Shown here: positions 1 through 7,745 of the stretch, in pieces
How positions within the stretch are numbered: the stretch's first letter is position 1
How the letters are laid out: each line of letters opens with the position of its first letter
Source: a virus
IMG/VR virus record: IMGVR_UViG_3300020165_000067
Location: 1 to 36,103 of that record
Reading direction: 5' to 3' (one strand)
Length of the DNA stretch: 36,103 nucleotides
Made by a program: the position numbers and the translations under genes
Notes under the pieces: model-generated
The model's input: the letters and a program-made list of their open reading frames with translations, nothing else
Database searches by the model: none
What the model was told of the DNA's origin: nothing

Positions 1-325
1 CAGCCTTGCCTTTCAGAAGAAAAGAGTTGATGGTTTCCTCTTCAAAAATTGATTCGTCTTTTGCTAAGGATGTTAGATCTTTTGATAAATCTTTTACTAT
101 TGCAGCTTGATATTTTTTGTTCAGCTTAGTAACGTTGCTGATTAAAAGATTTAATTCCTTTTTTGTTAGTTGATCTAACGAATCCACTCCAAGCCTAGTA
201 GCAGCCTTTATTAAATCCGCTTCGAATTTTTTAGCTATTACCAGATAGTCTTTAGACTTACCCGCCTTGAATCGCTCAAGCATTACTTGGTGGCGTGTAG
301 CAATATCTGTGATGGATGTAGCCAT
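1..325 (-). CDS. Minor head / head morphogenesis protein, N-terminal part (runs off left edge)
   Basis: An open frame starts at ATG 325 (reading MATSITDIATRH) and continues without a stop to base 1, so only the first 108 residues are visible. The fragment is mostly helical and charged, with many Lys, Asp and Glu residues. I do not recognise it by motif. The call rests on position: a gene directly behind a DUF4055-type portal is usually a minor capsid or head morphogenesis protein. The gap to the portal stop is 49 bases. No Shine-Dalgarno precedes the start; the upstream bases include CCTAACAATTTTTTGA. Confidence 0.6.
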   Translation of the reverse strand, partial: MATSITDIATRHQVMLERFKAGKSKDYLVIAKKFEADLIKAATRLGVDSLDQLTKKELNLLISNVTKLNKKYQAAIVKDLSKDLTSLAKDESIFEEETINSFLLKGKA

Positions 326-374
326 TCAAAAAATTGTTAGGAAAAAGGACCAACATAAGGTGTAAGGTGATACT

Positions 375-1820
375 TCACTCTATTTCCTCGTTCTCGTCTT
401 GAACTTCCGTCTGATCTAATCCGTCTAATGCGCTCGCTTCAATAATGTCTCTTGCTTCATCATTTGGCAGTTCTGCAATGGAGGCTTTCTTGAGATTATC
501 TCTAAGCTCGTCCCATGTTAGAACATCATTTTGCCATAGTGAAAGTAGTGCTTGCTGCTGTTGTGGATCAAGTTTGTAAATATTGAAATCTGTATGCAAT
601 TCGAACTCAATTTCTCCATCTGTTCCAATGAACTGCATGCACCATTTAAGAGCCTTTCTGAAAGCCTCGGCTGTATTGTTAGCTGCTGATGCTAAAACGC
701 TTGTTTCTGAGGCATTTTCTAAACCCGCTTCCGTTGCAGTCCTTTGAACATTCCTTTGCTCTACTAGCTTTGCCCCTAACGCAACCATTTGTCTTTCCTT
801 TGTATCCATTGCCTCCTTTGGCATGGAGTTAGCAGAGGCTTGTATCAGACCCATAGAACCGCCCTCTGGCAGTGGAACGGCAGCCCTTGAGCCAAGATGA
901 ATTTGCCCTTGAAGAACGTCATCTACCCATGACTGATCTAAACCCGTCATGAATGGCGTAGGTTGTCCGACAATGTAACTTGCTTCCTCATAATCAGCGG
1001 AGTTACGATAGTGTGCGAGATTCAGAACTGATAGGTCATAGAGCGGAGGCAGATCTGGTTCTTCATCGTTATTCTCCCAGCCGATAAATTGAAATGGAAT
1101 TTCTGTTAGAACAACACCTTGTGCGCTTGTCGGAGTAAATTCCTCAACCAATCCATACGCTCCGCTGCCTTGTGCCGTGCTTCTCCTGTAAATCTGCACT
1201 TGATAGATTCCTTCTACCAATCTCAGAACACGGAATTGCTCAACAATTTCTTCTTTAAATCCATCATCACTATCTACATAGGTTTCTGAAAGCACAATTA
1301 ATGTTAGGCGGTTCTTTGCTCCTACCCTTTCGCTTCTCCAGTTAATAATTGAAGGCGCATCATAATGAAGAATGTTAGGACGAATTGAACCGTCTAACTG
1401 ATCTTGCCTTGTGGCTACTCCCTCTACTGTTGGATAATCTACAAATAGACCCGCCCTTCCGTTAGCTAAGACATGACCTAATACGCATTTACTTTGCTGA
1501 ACTAAAGAAACGCCCGAGCCGTCAGAATCTTCAATGATAGAATCTAACAATGGAGGAACTTCTAAAACTGGATCTTTTGAAAATACTTGCCCAACTAATC
1601 CAGACAAGGTTCTTGCTGTTACGTTGTAAAATACCGCTCTTGTTAGATATTGCTTGTAGCGAGTTTCATTTTCTGCGCTAACATCTGAAGGGTTAGGCTT
1701 GGGCAGATAAATGTCTTTCTTTTTCTTGACTTGCCTCTCTCCTTTAATGCAATCGTTTACTTGATCCCATGAGGGCTTTAATTCTTCGTAGAGCGGGTGC
1801 TGGTGGTCAACTTCTGGCAT
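375..1820 (-). CDS. Portal protein, DUF4055-like
   Basis: This 481-residue protein is the likely portal, the dodecameric ring at the capsid vertex through which DNA is packaged and ejected. It opens with a short basic N-terminus (HPLYEELKPSW, then a Lys-rich stretch and YLPKPNPSD), followed by a segment on conversion to a usable portal fold (RAVFYNVTARTLSGLVGQVF, about residues 62-81) that I associate with DUF4055 phage proteins. The length fits that family. It lies directly after the terminase large subunit (11-base gap) and before a probable minor head protein, the usual packaging order. The acidic C-terminus (EVQDENEEIE) is also common in portals. No Shine-Dalgarno is present; TACCTAACAACTAATACT precedes the ATG. 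Confidence 0.85.
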   Translation of the reverse strand: MPEVDHQHPLYEELKPSWDQVNDCIKGERQVKKKKDIYLPKPNPSDVSAENETRYKQYLTRAVFYNVTARTLSGLVGQVFSKDPVLEVPPLLDSIIEDSDGSGVSLVQQSKCVLGHVLANGRAGLFVDYPTVEGVATRQDQLDGSIRPNILHYDAPSIINWRSERVGAKNRLTLIVLSETYVDSDDGFKEEIVEQFRVLRLVEGIYQVQIYRRSTAQGSGAYGLVEEFTPTSAQGVVLTEIPFQFIGWENNDEEPDLPPLYDLSVLNLAHYRNSADYEEASYIVGQPTPFMTGLDQSWVDDVLQGQIHLGSRAAVPLPEGGSMGLIQASANSMPKEAMDTKERQMVALGAKLVEQRNVQRTATEAGLENASETSVLASAANNTAEAFRKALKWCMQFIGTDGEIEFELHTDFNIYKLDPQQQQALLSLWQNDVLTWDELRDNLKKASIAELPNDEARDIIEASALDGLDQTEVQDENEEIE

Positions 1821-1831
1821 AGTATTAGTTG

Positions 1832-3283
1832 TTAGGTAACGTGAGTTATCTTAATTTTTGTAGCTGATCTAACATTCCCGTGCAAGACTCTATAACGGAT
1901 TTCATCGTAAGCATGATCATCTGCACCCTTCAAGACATCCTCTGGATTGTTAGGGTCACGCCTCATTATAGGCAGAGTTGCTATTGTTGCCAAGCAATTA
2001 TTCATGTAGTAGATAGCAGCGCCCTCTCCATCAATAGCAGCTTTCATTCTGCTGCGGATAAGGTCAAGCCCTACAATCCTTGAACCCGCACTCTTGTTAG
2101 ACTTAAGCCAAGTTACTTTTTCGTCTGCCATTTTCTTAGCAATAGTATCAGCATTTTTTTCTATCACGTTAGAAATTTGGTTATCTGCAGCCCCAGCGTA
2201 AACCTTCCCATTAATCCAGCCCAATTCAAGCAACTGCTTTTCCATCTCAAGAATCCCCTTGGCAATCTCCTTTGCTGTTAGAGCAAGACCTTTGTTAGTC
2301 CCAACTTTTTCAGCACCATACCATTCAGCTATCCTTATCAGCGTTCCTTTAGGCGGGCAGAATGTAGTGCCGTCTTCAAGTTCCGCTTCTTCTCCGTTAG
2401 CTTCAGCCCACCAGCCTACAGAAAAAGGCGTGGAACTACCCCAGTCAAAAGAGCGATCTAACCGCCATGAGAAAGGAATCTTGAAGCGTTTTATTACGTG
2501 AACATCTGAGCGCCATAAATCATCTAATGCCCCTCCTGCTACAATGTTCCAATCTCCATTAAGCATCGCCTTAACTAAGTCTGGAGATCCAAGCCCTTCC
2601 AAGTTGCCAGAGTATTCTTCATAATCAAGAGTAGGATTGTCTGTTAGAAGTGCGGGAATGTATTGCCTCCGCATAGCTCCCTCTTTCTTTTCCATTTTAA
2701 CAATGCTTTTGTATGGCGCATTATCTACAAAAGTATTCTTAACCCATGTATGACCAACCCCGCCAGGATTTGAGCCACAAAGCACCCTTGGAAATAATCC
2801 CTCATACTTGTTAGGTATTGTTAGAGAACCAACTCGACACCTGCCTCTCAAGTATCTATAGATAGACTCGCTAAAGTGTGTTAGTTCATCAATCATCAAA
2901 ACATGAATCTCAGCACCTTGATATTTAAATTTGTCTTTTTCATGTTGGCAGTGACAAAGCCAAATCTTTGAGCCGTTCCAGAATTGCACTACATTTTTTG
3001 AAGCATTGTAGGTGCATAATCCCGCACCAATCCACTTACCTAACAGCGCATGGAAACCTCCCGCACCTTCCATGTGATTCTTGTAAAGGTCTTCAGAAAC
3101 CCTACGAAATAAATAAACCTGCAGCCCCGCTATTTCACAGCACCAATTTATTGCAGCAATCCGCATCAAGTGCGATTTACCGCCTCCCGCTGCTCCCCCG
3201 TAAAGGATTTCATTAGCCGTAGAAAAGAACGCCTCAGATTGCTTGTCATGCAAGCCTATGTTCAATTCGTGTTCATTAGACAT
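1832..3283 (-). CDS. terL: Terminase large subunit (packaging ATPase/nuclease)
   Basis: This 483-residue protein is the DNA-packaging motor. An N-terminal ATPase domain has a Walker A loop GGAAGGGKS at residues 29-37 and a Walker B VLMIDE at 128-133. The C-terminal RNase H-like nuclease half shows acidic motifs in FDWGSSTPF, AGAADNQI and the late DDHAYDE, which fit the three metal-binding sites that cut the concatemer. The length is normal. The start overlaps the end of the small subunit gene by eight bases, so the two are translationally coupled. A headful or cos mechanism cannot be told from this sequence alone. Confidence 0.96.
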   Translation of the reverse strand: MSNEHELNIGLHDKQSEAFFSTANEILYGGAAGGGKSHLMRIAAINWCCEIAGLQVYLFRRVSEDLYKNHMEGAGGFHALLGKWIGAGLCTYNASKNVVQFWNGSKIWLCHCQHEKDKFKYQGAEIHVLMIDELTHFSESIYRYLRGRCRVGSLTIPNKYEGLFPRVLCGSNPGGVGHTWVKNTFVDNAPYKSIVKMEKKEGAMRRQYIPALLTDNPTLDYEEYSGNLEGLGSPDLVKAMLNGDWNIVAGGALDDLWRSDVHVIKRFKIPFSWRLDRSFDWGSSTPFSVGWWAEANGEEAELEDGTTFCPPKGTLIRIAEWYGAEKVGTNKGLALTAKEIAKGILEMEKQLLELGWINGKVYAGAADNQISNVIEKNADTIAKKMADEKVTWLKSNKSAGSRIVGLDLIRSRMKAAIDGEGAAIYYMNNCLATIATLPIMRRDPNNPEDVLKGADDHAYDEIRYRVLHGNVRSATKIKITHVT

Positions 3284-3659
3284 CTGGTTTCTTTGCTATC
3301 AAATTAATAGTAGGCGTGATGTCCTTTAGTTGAATCTCTGACTCATTATGAGTTTTATCTTTCTGGTCTAACAATTGCTTACCCATCCAGATCATCATGG
3401 GAATGCTTCCAGCCCAGCAAGCGTCTAATTGTGCTTGCCTCAATCGCCCTTTAAGTCGGCTTCTTCCCTTTTTATAAGCCCGACAAAACTCGTCATCTTC
3501 CGCTATCCTTCGCTCCACTGTTCTTGTGGTGCAATCATGCCAGTCAGCAATGTCTTCATGCCTAAGACCAAGCCCTGCGAGTTTTTCGATGATCTCAAGG
3601 TCGAAGATGATTCTTGGTCTACCCGTTGTAGTTTTGTCGATTTGTGTTTCTTCGCTCAT
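3276..3659 (-). CDS. terS: Terminase small subunit
   Basis: This 127-residue protein should recognise phage DNA and load the large subunit. It has an N-terminal GRPR motif (residues 13-16), then a helix-turn-helix region in which LRHEDIADWHDCTTRTVERRI (about 32-52) reads as a classic HTH with a recognition helix around TTRTVERRI. The second half (RLRQAQLDACWAGSIPMMIW) matches the oligomerisation segment seen in many small terminases. It sits directly before terL, with overlapping stop and start. Its own start overlaps the stop of the folE-like gene (ATGA type), so packaging genes continue the DNA-modification operon. Confidence 0.88.
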   Translation of the reverse strand: MSEETQIDKTTTGRPRIIFDLEIIEKLAGLGLRHEDIADWHDCTTRTVERRIAEDDEFCRAYKKGRSRLKGRLRQAQLDACWAGSIPMMIWMGKQLLDQKDKTHNESEIQLKDITPTINLIAKKPDV

Positions 3660-4513
3660 TTTTGAATCATGGACATTAATTCTGCTCTTGCGCTTGCGTC
3701 TGTTTTGAATACTCCACGCAAAGCAGAGGTCATCATTGTTGAGTTTTGTTTCTCTACTCCACGGCAGACCATACAGAAGTGCTTTGCTTCAATTAAACAG
3801 GCAGCAGCATGGGGTTTTAACTCCTCCATCAATACGTCTGCTACTTGTGTTCCTATGCGTTCTTGGATTTGCAGCCGTCTTGTAAATACTTCAAGGATTC
3901 TGGCGAGTTTAGACACTCCAATAACATTCTTGTTAGGAATGTAGGCAATGTGCGCTTTGCCAAAGAACGGCTGAATGTGATGCTCACAATTTGAATAAAA
4001 TTCTATGTCTTTCAAGAGGACTACTTCATCACATCCCTCAGAATCGAATAATTTAATATGATCTCTTGGATCTTCCTTGTAACCTCCAAAGATTTTGCTC
4101 CAACTTTTTACTACTCGCTTTGGTGTTTCTAACAATCCTTCCCTGCTGATGTCCTCGCCTAAGTATTGGAGTTGCCTTACTACGCAATCCTCAACGCTTG
4201 CCTCTTGCCCTCCCTCCCAAGGAAAGACAATCCAAGGAAGGTTTGGCTCAATTGTTTTATCGTATGGCGCAAAGAAGTCTGCGCTTGCGTTTAATTGCGT
4301 GTAGCGTTCTTTGGTTGCTCCAGAATCAACTATGTCATCAACAATTAAGGATGCTTTTGTAACGTCATACTCAACTAAACCATATCCTTGTTTTTCTAAC
4401 AGATTTGCAATGTTCCAGCCTCCTTTTGGAATGCCATAGATTCTATGACCTTGCCCTAAGTTGCTTGGTATTCTTTTGATTATGTCGTTAATGTTTACGT
4501 GTTCTTTTTTCAT
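3656..4513 (-). CDS. folE: Phosphoribosyltransferase-like domain fused to GTP cyclohydrolase I
   Basis: A 285-residue two-domain protein. Residues 1 to about 95 form a short type I phosphoribosyltransferase-like domain with the PRPP-loop signature LIVDDIVDSGAT at 56-67. Residues from about 103 to the end are GTP cyclohydrolase I, which converts GTP to dihydroneopterin triphosphate, the first step towards 7-deazaguanines. The FolE part keeps its zinc ligands and active-site run: Cys176-Glu-His-His179, then VIGVSKLARILEVF and HFCMVCRGV with Cys247. FolE alone is around 200 residues, so the N-terminal domain is an addition. The likely role of the extra domain is salvage or supply of a purine nucleotide, but this is a guess. 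It follows queE by 12 bases. Confidence 0.92.
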   Translation of the reverse strand: MKKEHVNINDIIKRIPSNLGQGHRIYGIPKGGWNIANLLEKQGYGLVEYDVTKASLIVDDIVDSGATKERYTQLNASADFFAPYDKTIEPNLPWIVFPWEGGQEASVEDCVVRQLQYLGEDISREGLLETPKRVVKSWSKIFGGYKEDPRDHIKLFDSEGCDEVVLLKDIEFYSNCEHHIQPFFGKAHIAYIPNKNVIGVSKLARILEVFTRRLQIQERIGTQVADVLMEELKPHAAACLIEAKHFCMVCRGVEKQNSTMMTSALRGVFKTDASARAELMSMIQK

Positions 4514-4525
4514 GTTTGTAAATTG

Positions 4526-5269
4526 TTAGACTTTAAGAGCCATGTCCCAGATGACAAGTTGCAATCTTGGCGAGAAGTTGAAATTGTTATGCTTGCATAG
4601 ATCGGCTACCATTGCGGATTGCTCAGTGTGTTCTTTCCTGCTTCCGCAACAAGGCATTAGCCAAACTCTTGACTTAGCAATCAGTCCTTTGTCAATGAAC
4701 ATATCATAAATTTCTTTTATTTGTTCTTGCTCGCTTACCACAAACTTAAAGCAAGCCCCGTTTTCACTTAACCATTTGATTGCTTTTGGCTTGTATCTAA
4801 CCTTTTCTGGATCTCCATTGTTAGATAACTTAGGTGAAACAGTAAAAGACACCTTTTCGTTTTCCTCACCCCAGTAATCATCGTCTATTAAGATAGTTCC
4901 GTTGGTTTCAAAATCAACCCAAGGCATGAAACCAAAACGCTTCTCAAAAGTTATAAGCCAAGCCTTAAGCGCAATTCTTTGTAGCAATGGTTCTCCCCCT
5001 GTGATCTTTAAAATAGCCCCCCTTCTCAAATAAGCATCAAAAAGATTACGGGCAAAAAAATCATTCAATTCTTGGAATGTGAACTTGATTTTCTTTGACC
5101 ATGAAATGTAGGAGTCACAACCATGTGGTGAGTCCTCGGTGGCAAAACCCTTACAGGTTAGATTGCAGCTTGATAACCTCAAAAATACTGAAGGCTTTCC
5201 TATGTGTTCTCCTTCTCCTTCGATTGTGTAGAATGCTAAATCGTCACTTAATGTTAGATAGTCTTTCAT
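4526..5269 (-). CDS. queE: 7-carboxy-7-deazaguanine synthase (radical SAM)
   Basis: This 247-residue protein should rearrange carboxytetrahydropterin to 7-carboxy-7-deazaguanine with S-adenosylmethionine and a 4Fe-4S cluster. The N-terminal signature FYTIEGEGEHIGKPSVFLRL is typical of QueE. The cluster cysteines are 35, 39 and 51, giving CX3CX11C in place of the usual CX3CX2C; such expanded loops are known among QueE proteins. The SAM-binding ITGGEP lies at 89-94, and FVVSEQEQI and VWLMPCCGS follow as in other members. Its start overlaps the queD stop by four bases (ATGA), so the two are translationally coupled. Confidence 0.93.
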   Translation of the reverse strand: MKDYLTLSDDLAFYTIEGEGEHIGKPSVFLRLSSCNLTCKGFATEDSPHGCDSYISWSKKIKFTFQELNDFFARNLFDAYLRRGAILKITGGEPLLQRIALKAWLITFEKRFGFMPWVDFETNGTILIDDDYWGEENEKVSFTVSPKLSNNGDPEKVRYKPKAIKWLSENGACFKFVVSEQEQIKEIYDMFIDKGLIAKSRVWLMPCCGSRKEHTEQSAMVADLCKHNNFNFSPRLQLVIWDMALKV

Positions 5270-5709
5270 TTGTCTATTTCGTAAATTGCGCTATTCCCTT
5301 CATGCTCCCAAACTTCCACCTTAGAAACCCAAGCCCTTCCCCTCGTTCTATCCTCTACATGATTATTGGCAAGATTGAAGACCCACTTTGCGGTTGCCTC
5401 AATTCCCACTGCCTCTTCCATCACTCTCAACTGCAACAATCCCCTTTCTTCTAATCGTCTGAATGTTTCAATCTCTGGATCATCTGCAGCGCAGCAAAAT
5501 GTGTGGTCAAATTGATATTCTAACATGTATTTTAATCGCTTGCAGTCTCCAAAATCAAAGACCCAATTGTTCTTGTCTAATTTATCCGCAGTAAACCAGA
5601 TTTTGCTTAGAAGCCTGTAGCCATGAATGTATTTGCAATGACTATCAGCCCTCCATTGTCTAAATGTAGTTGACCCTAACGGAATTATTTTGGTTGAAAG
5701 ATATATCAT
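5266..5709 (-). CDS. queD: 6-carboxy-tetrahydropterin synthase-like protein (QueD family)
   Basis: A 147-residue protein of the QueD/6-pyruvoyltetrahydropterin synthase fold, expected to make 6-carboxy-tetrahydropterin from the FolE product. The core reads ADSHCKYIHGYR, with Cys25 at the catalytic position, His29 kept, and Tyr31 in place of the last His of the canonical HGH zinc motif. The first zinc histidine is also not obvious (FRQWRA where FxxxH is usual). WVFDFGD and QFDHTF match the later conserved motifs, and the C-terminal VEVWEHEGNSAIYE fits the family. I believe this HGY form is a recognised phage-type variant. It starts inside the stop of the QueC-like gene (ATGA). Confidence 0.88.
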   Translation of the reverse strand: MIYLSTKIIPLGSTTFRQWRADSHCKYIHGYRLLSKIWFTADKLDKNNWVFDFGDCKRLKYMLEYQFDHTFCCAADDPEIETFRRLEERGLLQLRVMEEAVGIEATAKWVFNLANNHVEDRTRGRAWVSKVEVWEHEGNSAIYEIDK

Positions 5710-6461
5710 TTTTTCTTTTTGTAATTCTCACTTGAATAATAGCCTTCTTGTTGGCATTTCTTTTTTATTTGCTTTTTGAAAAGTCCAATTAAGGGAGCAT
5801 TGATATAAACCCCGAGTAAATATTGATAAATTTTTAAATTGAACCAATTGCTGTCTTTGTATTTGTCGAAGAATGGAAGGAGGTTTCTCGTTCCTATTAT
5901 TACTTCATCATATCCTAATTGTGTTAGGGTTGAGATGAACATGTAATTTCTATTTTTTGCATCATGTCCCCATTGGCAATTTATCACATTTAATTTCTTG
6001 CCGTATTTCTCGCAAATTTTTTCAGCATAATGGTATTCTTTATTATGATACTCTTGCCCGTAATTAAAGTAATAGCAATCATAATTCTTTTCTATCATGA
6101 AGCAAGCAATACTGTCAGCACCTCCGCTTAAGAGTAATGCTTTCTTGCTGGATTTGTAGCGGTTAAAAAGAAACGGCTTCCACCGAAAAGAACTGCTGTG
6201 AAAGGGAACATCTAACAGAATATGTATTAAGAAAGCAAGGCTTGTGATTGGTGAAATAAAGAAAAGTGAGATGGGAGCATAAAGCGAGTGAGTAACATCA
6301 TAAAGCCGCTTGCCTTTAACGTCCCACTTATTGAATGGAGTCCTGCGAATCTCGTTTGCTATCAATGGTGCATCGGGCAGTATAGAACCCAGCAAGAAAA
6401 GCGGATCTTTGCTTATAGCATAACCAATTAGACCAACCGCTATGTGACCAAGAACATTCAT
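5706..6461 (-). CDS. queC: YdjM-like membrane domain fused to a QueC-like PP-loop domain
   Basis: A 251-residue protein with two parts. Residues 1-100 look like the YdjM/DUF457 family of membrane-bound metal-dependent hydrolases: His6, LLGSILPD at 23-30, THSL at 57-60, and His80 with Asp84 and His88 in HILLDVPFH, plus two or more hydrophobic helices. Residues 106-251 are a PP-loop ATPase like QueC, with SGGADS at 112-117, YYFNYGQEYHNKE and DEVIIGTRN. QueC normally ends with a zinc site of four cysteines after a TYSC-type motif; here the protein stops at that point (GYYSSENYKKKK), so the zinc site is missing. Its expected job is to turn carboxydeazaguanine into the amide or nitrile. The stop overlaps queD (ATGA). 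Confidence 0.8.
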   Translation of the reverse strand: MNVLGHIAVGLIGYAISKDPLFLLGSILPDAPLIANEIRRTPFNKWDVKGKRLYDVTHSLYAPISLFFISPITSLAFLIHILLDVPFHSSSFRWKPFLFNRYKSSKKALLLSGGADSIACFMIEKNYDCYYFNYGQEYHNKEYHYAEKICEKYGKKLNVINCQWGHDAKNRNYMFISTLTQLGYDEVIIGTRNLLPFFDKYKDSNWFNLKIYQYLLGVYINAPLIGLFKKQIKKKCQQEGYYSSENYKKKK

Positions 6462-6462
6462 G

Positions 6463-7197
6463 TTAGAGATTGCTTTCTGCGTAAGATTGAAACTTTACCC
6501 ATTCTTTAAAATTGTGGTCTATCAATCCGTTTTTATTTTTTACGTTCTTCTTAGGGTGAATGTTCTTCATTCCGTTTCCTGTAAATTTATATATCTTTCC
6601 GAATCTATGACCGTTATGCTGCCAAGTCGTGCTATCAACCGAATGAAAAGGAATTTCTTTAAGCGTTTTCATTACAGTATAACCTAAGCCGTGGACTTTT
6701 GTTCCTCGCTTCTTCGCATACTGAACTAACGCTTTTAATTTTTCTGGGTTGGTTCTTGTCCATTTACTATCGTGTCTTCCACTTGCGCCTATTGCTATGT
6801 AGTCGTAATTTTCAACCATCCATTTGTAGTAGTCAATGCCCAGAAAGATATGCCAAACAGGAATTGATTTCTTGTTAGTCATGGCTTCGATTGCTGTCCT
6901 TAATTTCTCCGTTTCTTTTGTTCCAATAACCGAATAGATGTCTAATTCAAAAAACAACTCTACATCATTATCATTTATAAACTTTGCATATTCTTCAGTG
7001 TATTGCTTCCAATTGATTTTTGTTTTTTTGTCCCCTATGAATGTGAAAGCCCCACTATCTAACATAAAGTTGTTTCTTAGAAGTAAATGAATGTCCTTCT
7101 TATGTTTCTTCATATATGCGAAACTTTCGAGAATGTTTGCTTTTTGTTCCAACCTTTTCAAGTTGTCGGGTGAAGTTCCCGCAAGGTAGATTTTCAT
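6463..7197 (-). CDS. dpdA: DpdA-like DNA 7-deazaguanine transglycosylase
   Basis: A 244-residue protein of the phage DpdA group, relatives of tRNA-guanine transglycosylase that swap guanine in DNA for a 7-deazaguanine base. Visible motifs are MLDSGAF (45-51), ELDIYSVIG (84-92), AIGASGRHDSKW, VHGLGYT (168-174) and SVDSTTW (186-192), with the acidic residues placed as in the TIM-barrel active site. I chose the ATG at 7197 (MKIYLAGT): it overlaps the ParB-like stop as ATGA, and MKIYLAGT is a natural N-terminus. A longer form starting at 7221 would overlap more. It begins the run dpdA-queC-queD-queE-folE. Confidence 0.88.
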   Translation of the reverse strand: MKIYLAGTSPDNLKRLEQKANILESFAYMKKHKKDIHLLLRNNFMLDSGAFTFIGDKKTKINWKQYTEEYAKFINDNDVELFFELDIYSVIGTKETEKLRTAIEAMTNKKSIPVWHIFLGIDYYKWMVENYDYIAIGASGRHDSKWTRTNPEKLKALVQYAKKRGTKVHGLGYTVMKTLKEIPFHSVDSTTWQHNGHRFGKIYKFTGNGMKNIHPKKNVKNKNGLIDHNFKEWVKFQSYAESNL

Positions 7198-7745
7198 TCC
7201 TTGAGTCCGAGAAGTTTCCAAACAGCATTTTCTGGAGTGCCAGCAATCTCTTTCAAGCCTTCAGTTACTTTCTTATGTTCTTCCTCGGTATATTCTAACA
7301 CAATTTTCGGCAAGGCATCTGCTGATTCTTTTTCCTCGTCATCAAAAAAGTCTGCTAAATCAACATCGTCAAGAATTCCTAATTCGTATTCTTCAAAACC
7401 CCATTCAATTAATTCTTCTTGCTCAAAATAATTAGCCAAAGAATCGAAGTCCCATTCTCCAGTATTCTTGTTTAATCTAACATTCAATTCTCGTTCTTCT
7501 TCAAGAGAGAGATTCACTTCAAAGGTTGGCACTTTTTCGTTTCCTAATGCCTTCCACACCTTGCAGCGTTGATGTCCTCCAACTATTACATTCTCTCTGG
7601 GTGCTTTCTTATTAACTATTACTGGATCAACAAAGCCAAACTTAGAAAGGCTTTTTTCGATTTCTTCAAATTGTTTGTCTCTTAATTGCCTCGGATTGTA
7701 TTCGGCAGGAATAAGATCATCAATTTTTCTTTCTACGATTTTCAT
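7194..7745 (-). CDS. ParB/Srx N-terminal domain protein
   Basis: A 183-residue protein. Residues 1-95 form a ParB/sulfiredoxin-like domain: a start of the IDDLIPAEYNPRQL type, then FGFVDPVIVN, and VIVGGHQRCKVWKALG as the nucleotide/phosphate-binding box. The middle (FEQEELIEWGFEEYELGILD) and the acidic C-terminal part resemble phage ParB-like proteins that sit beside DNA-modifying enzymes. It is likely to act with DpdA on DNA, perhaps as a specificity or nicking partner, but the sequence does not prove this. It overlaps dpdA by four bases and the small upstream gene by four bases, so all three are coupled. Confidence 0.85.
   Translation of the reverse strand: MKIVERKIDDLIPAEYNPRQLRDKQFEEIEKSLSKFGFVDPVIVNKKAPRENVIVGGHQRCKVWKALGNEKVPTFEVNLSLEEERELNVRLNKNTGEWDFDSLANYFEQEELIEWGFEEYELGILDDVDLADFFDDEEKESADALPKIVLEYTEEEHKKVTEGLKEIAGTPENAVWKLLGLKE

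Noticed and set aside
5706-5720. Frameshift as explanation for the short QueC-like domain
   Set aside because: The A-rich end looks slippery, but no open frame continues the QueC zinc motif, and the next gene begins right there with its own good start (ATGA overlap).
7198-7221. Longer start of the DpdA-like gene at 7221
   Set aside because: The added eight residues overlap the ParB-like coding end further, while MKIYLAGT at 7197 gives a normal N-terminus and an ATGA overlap.
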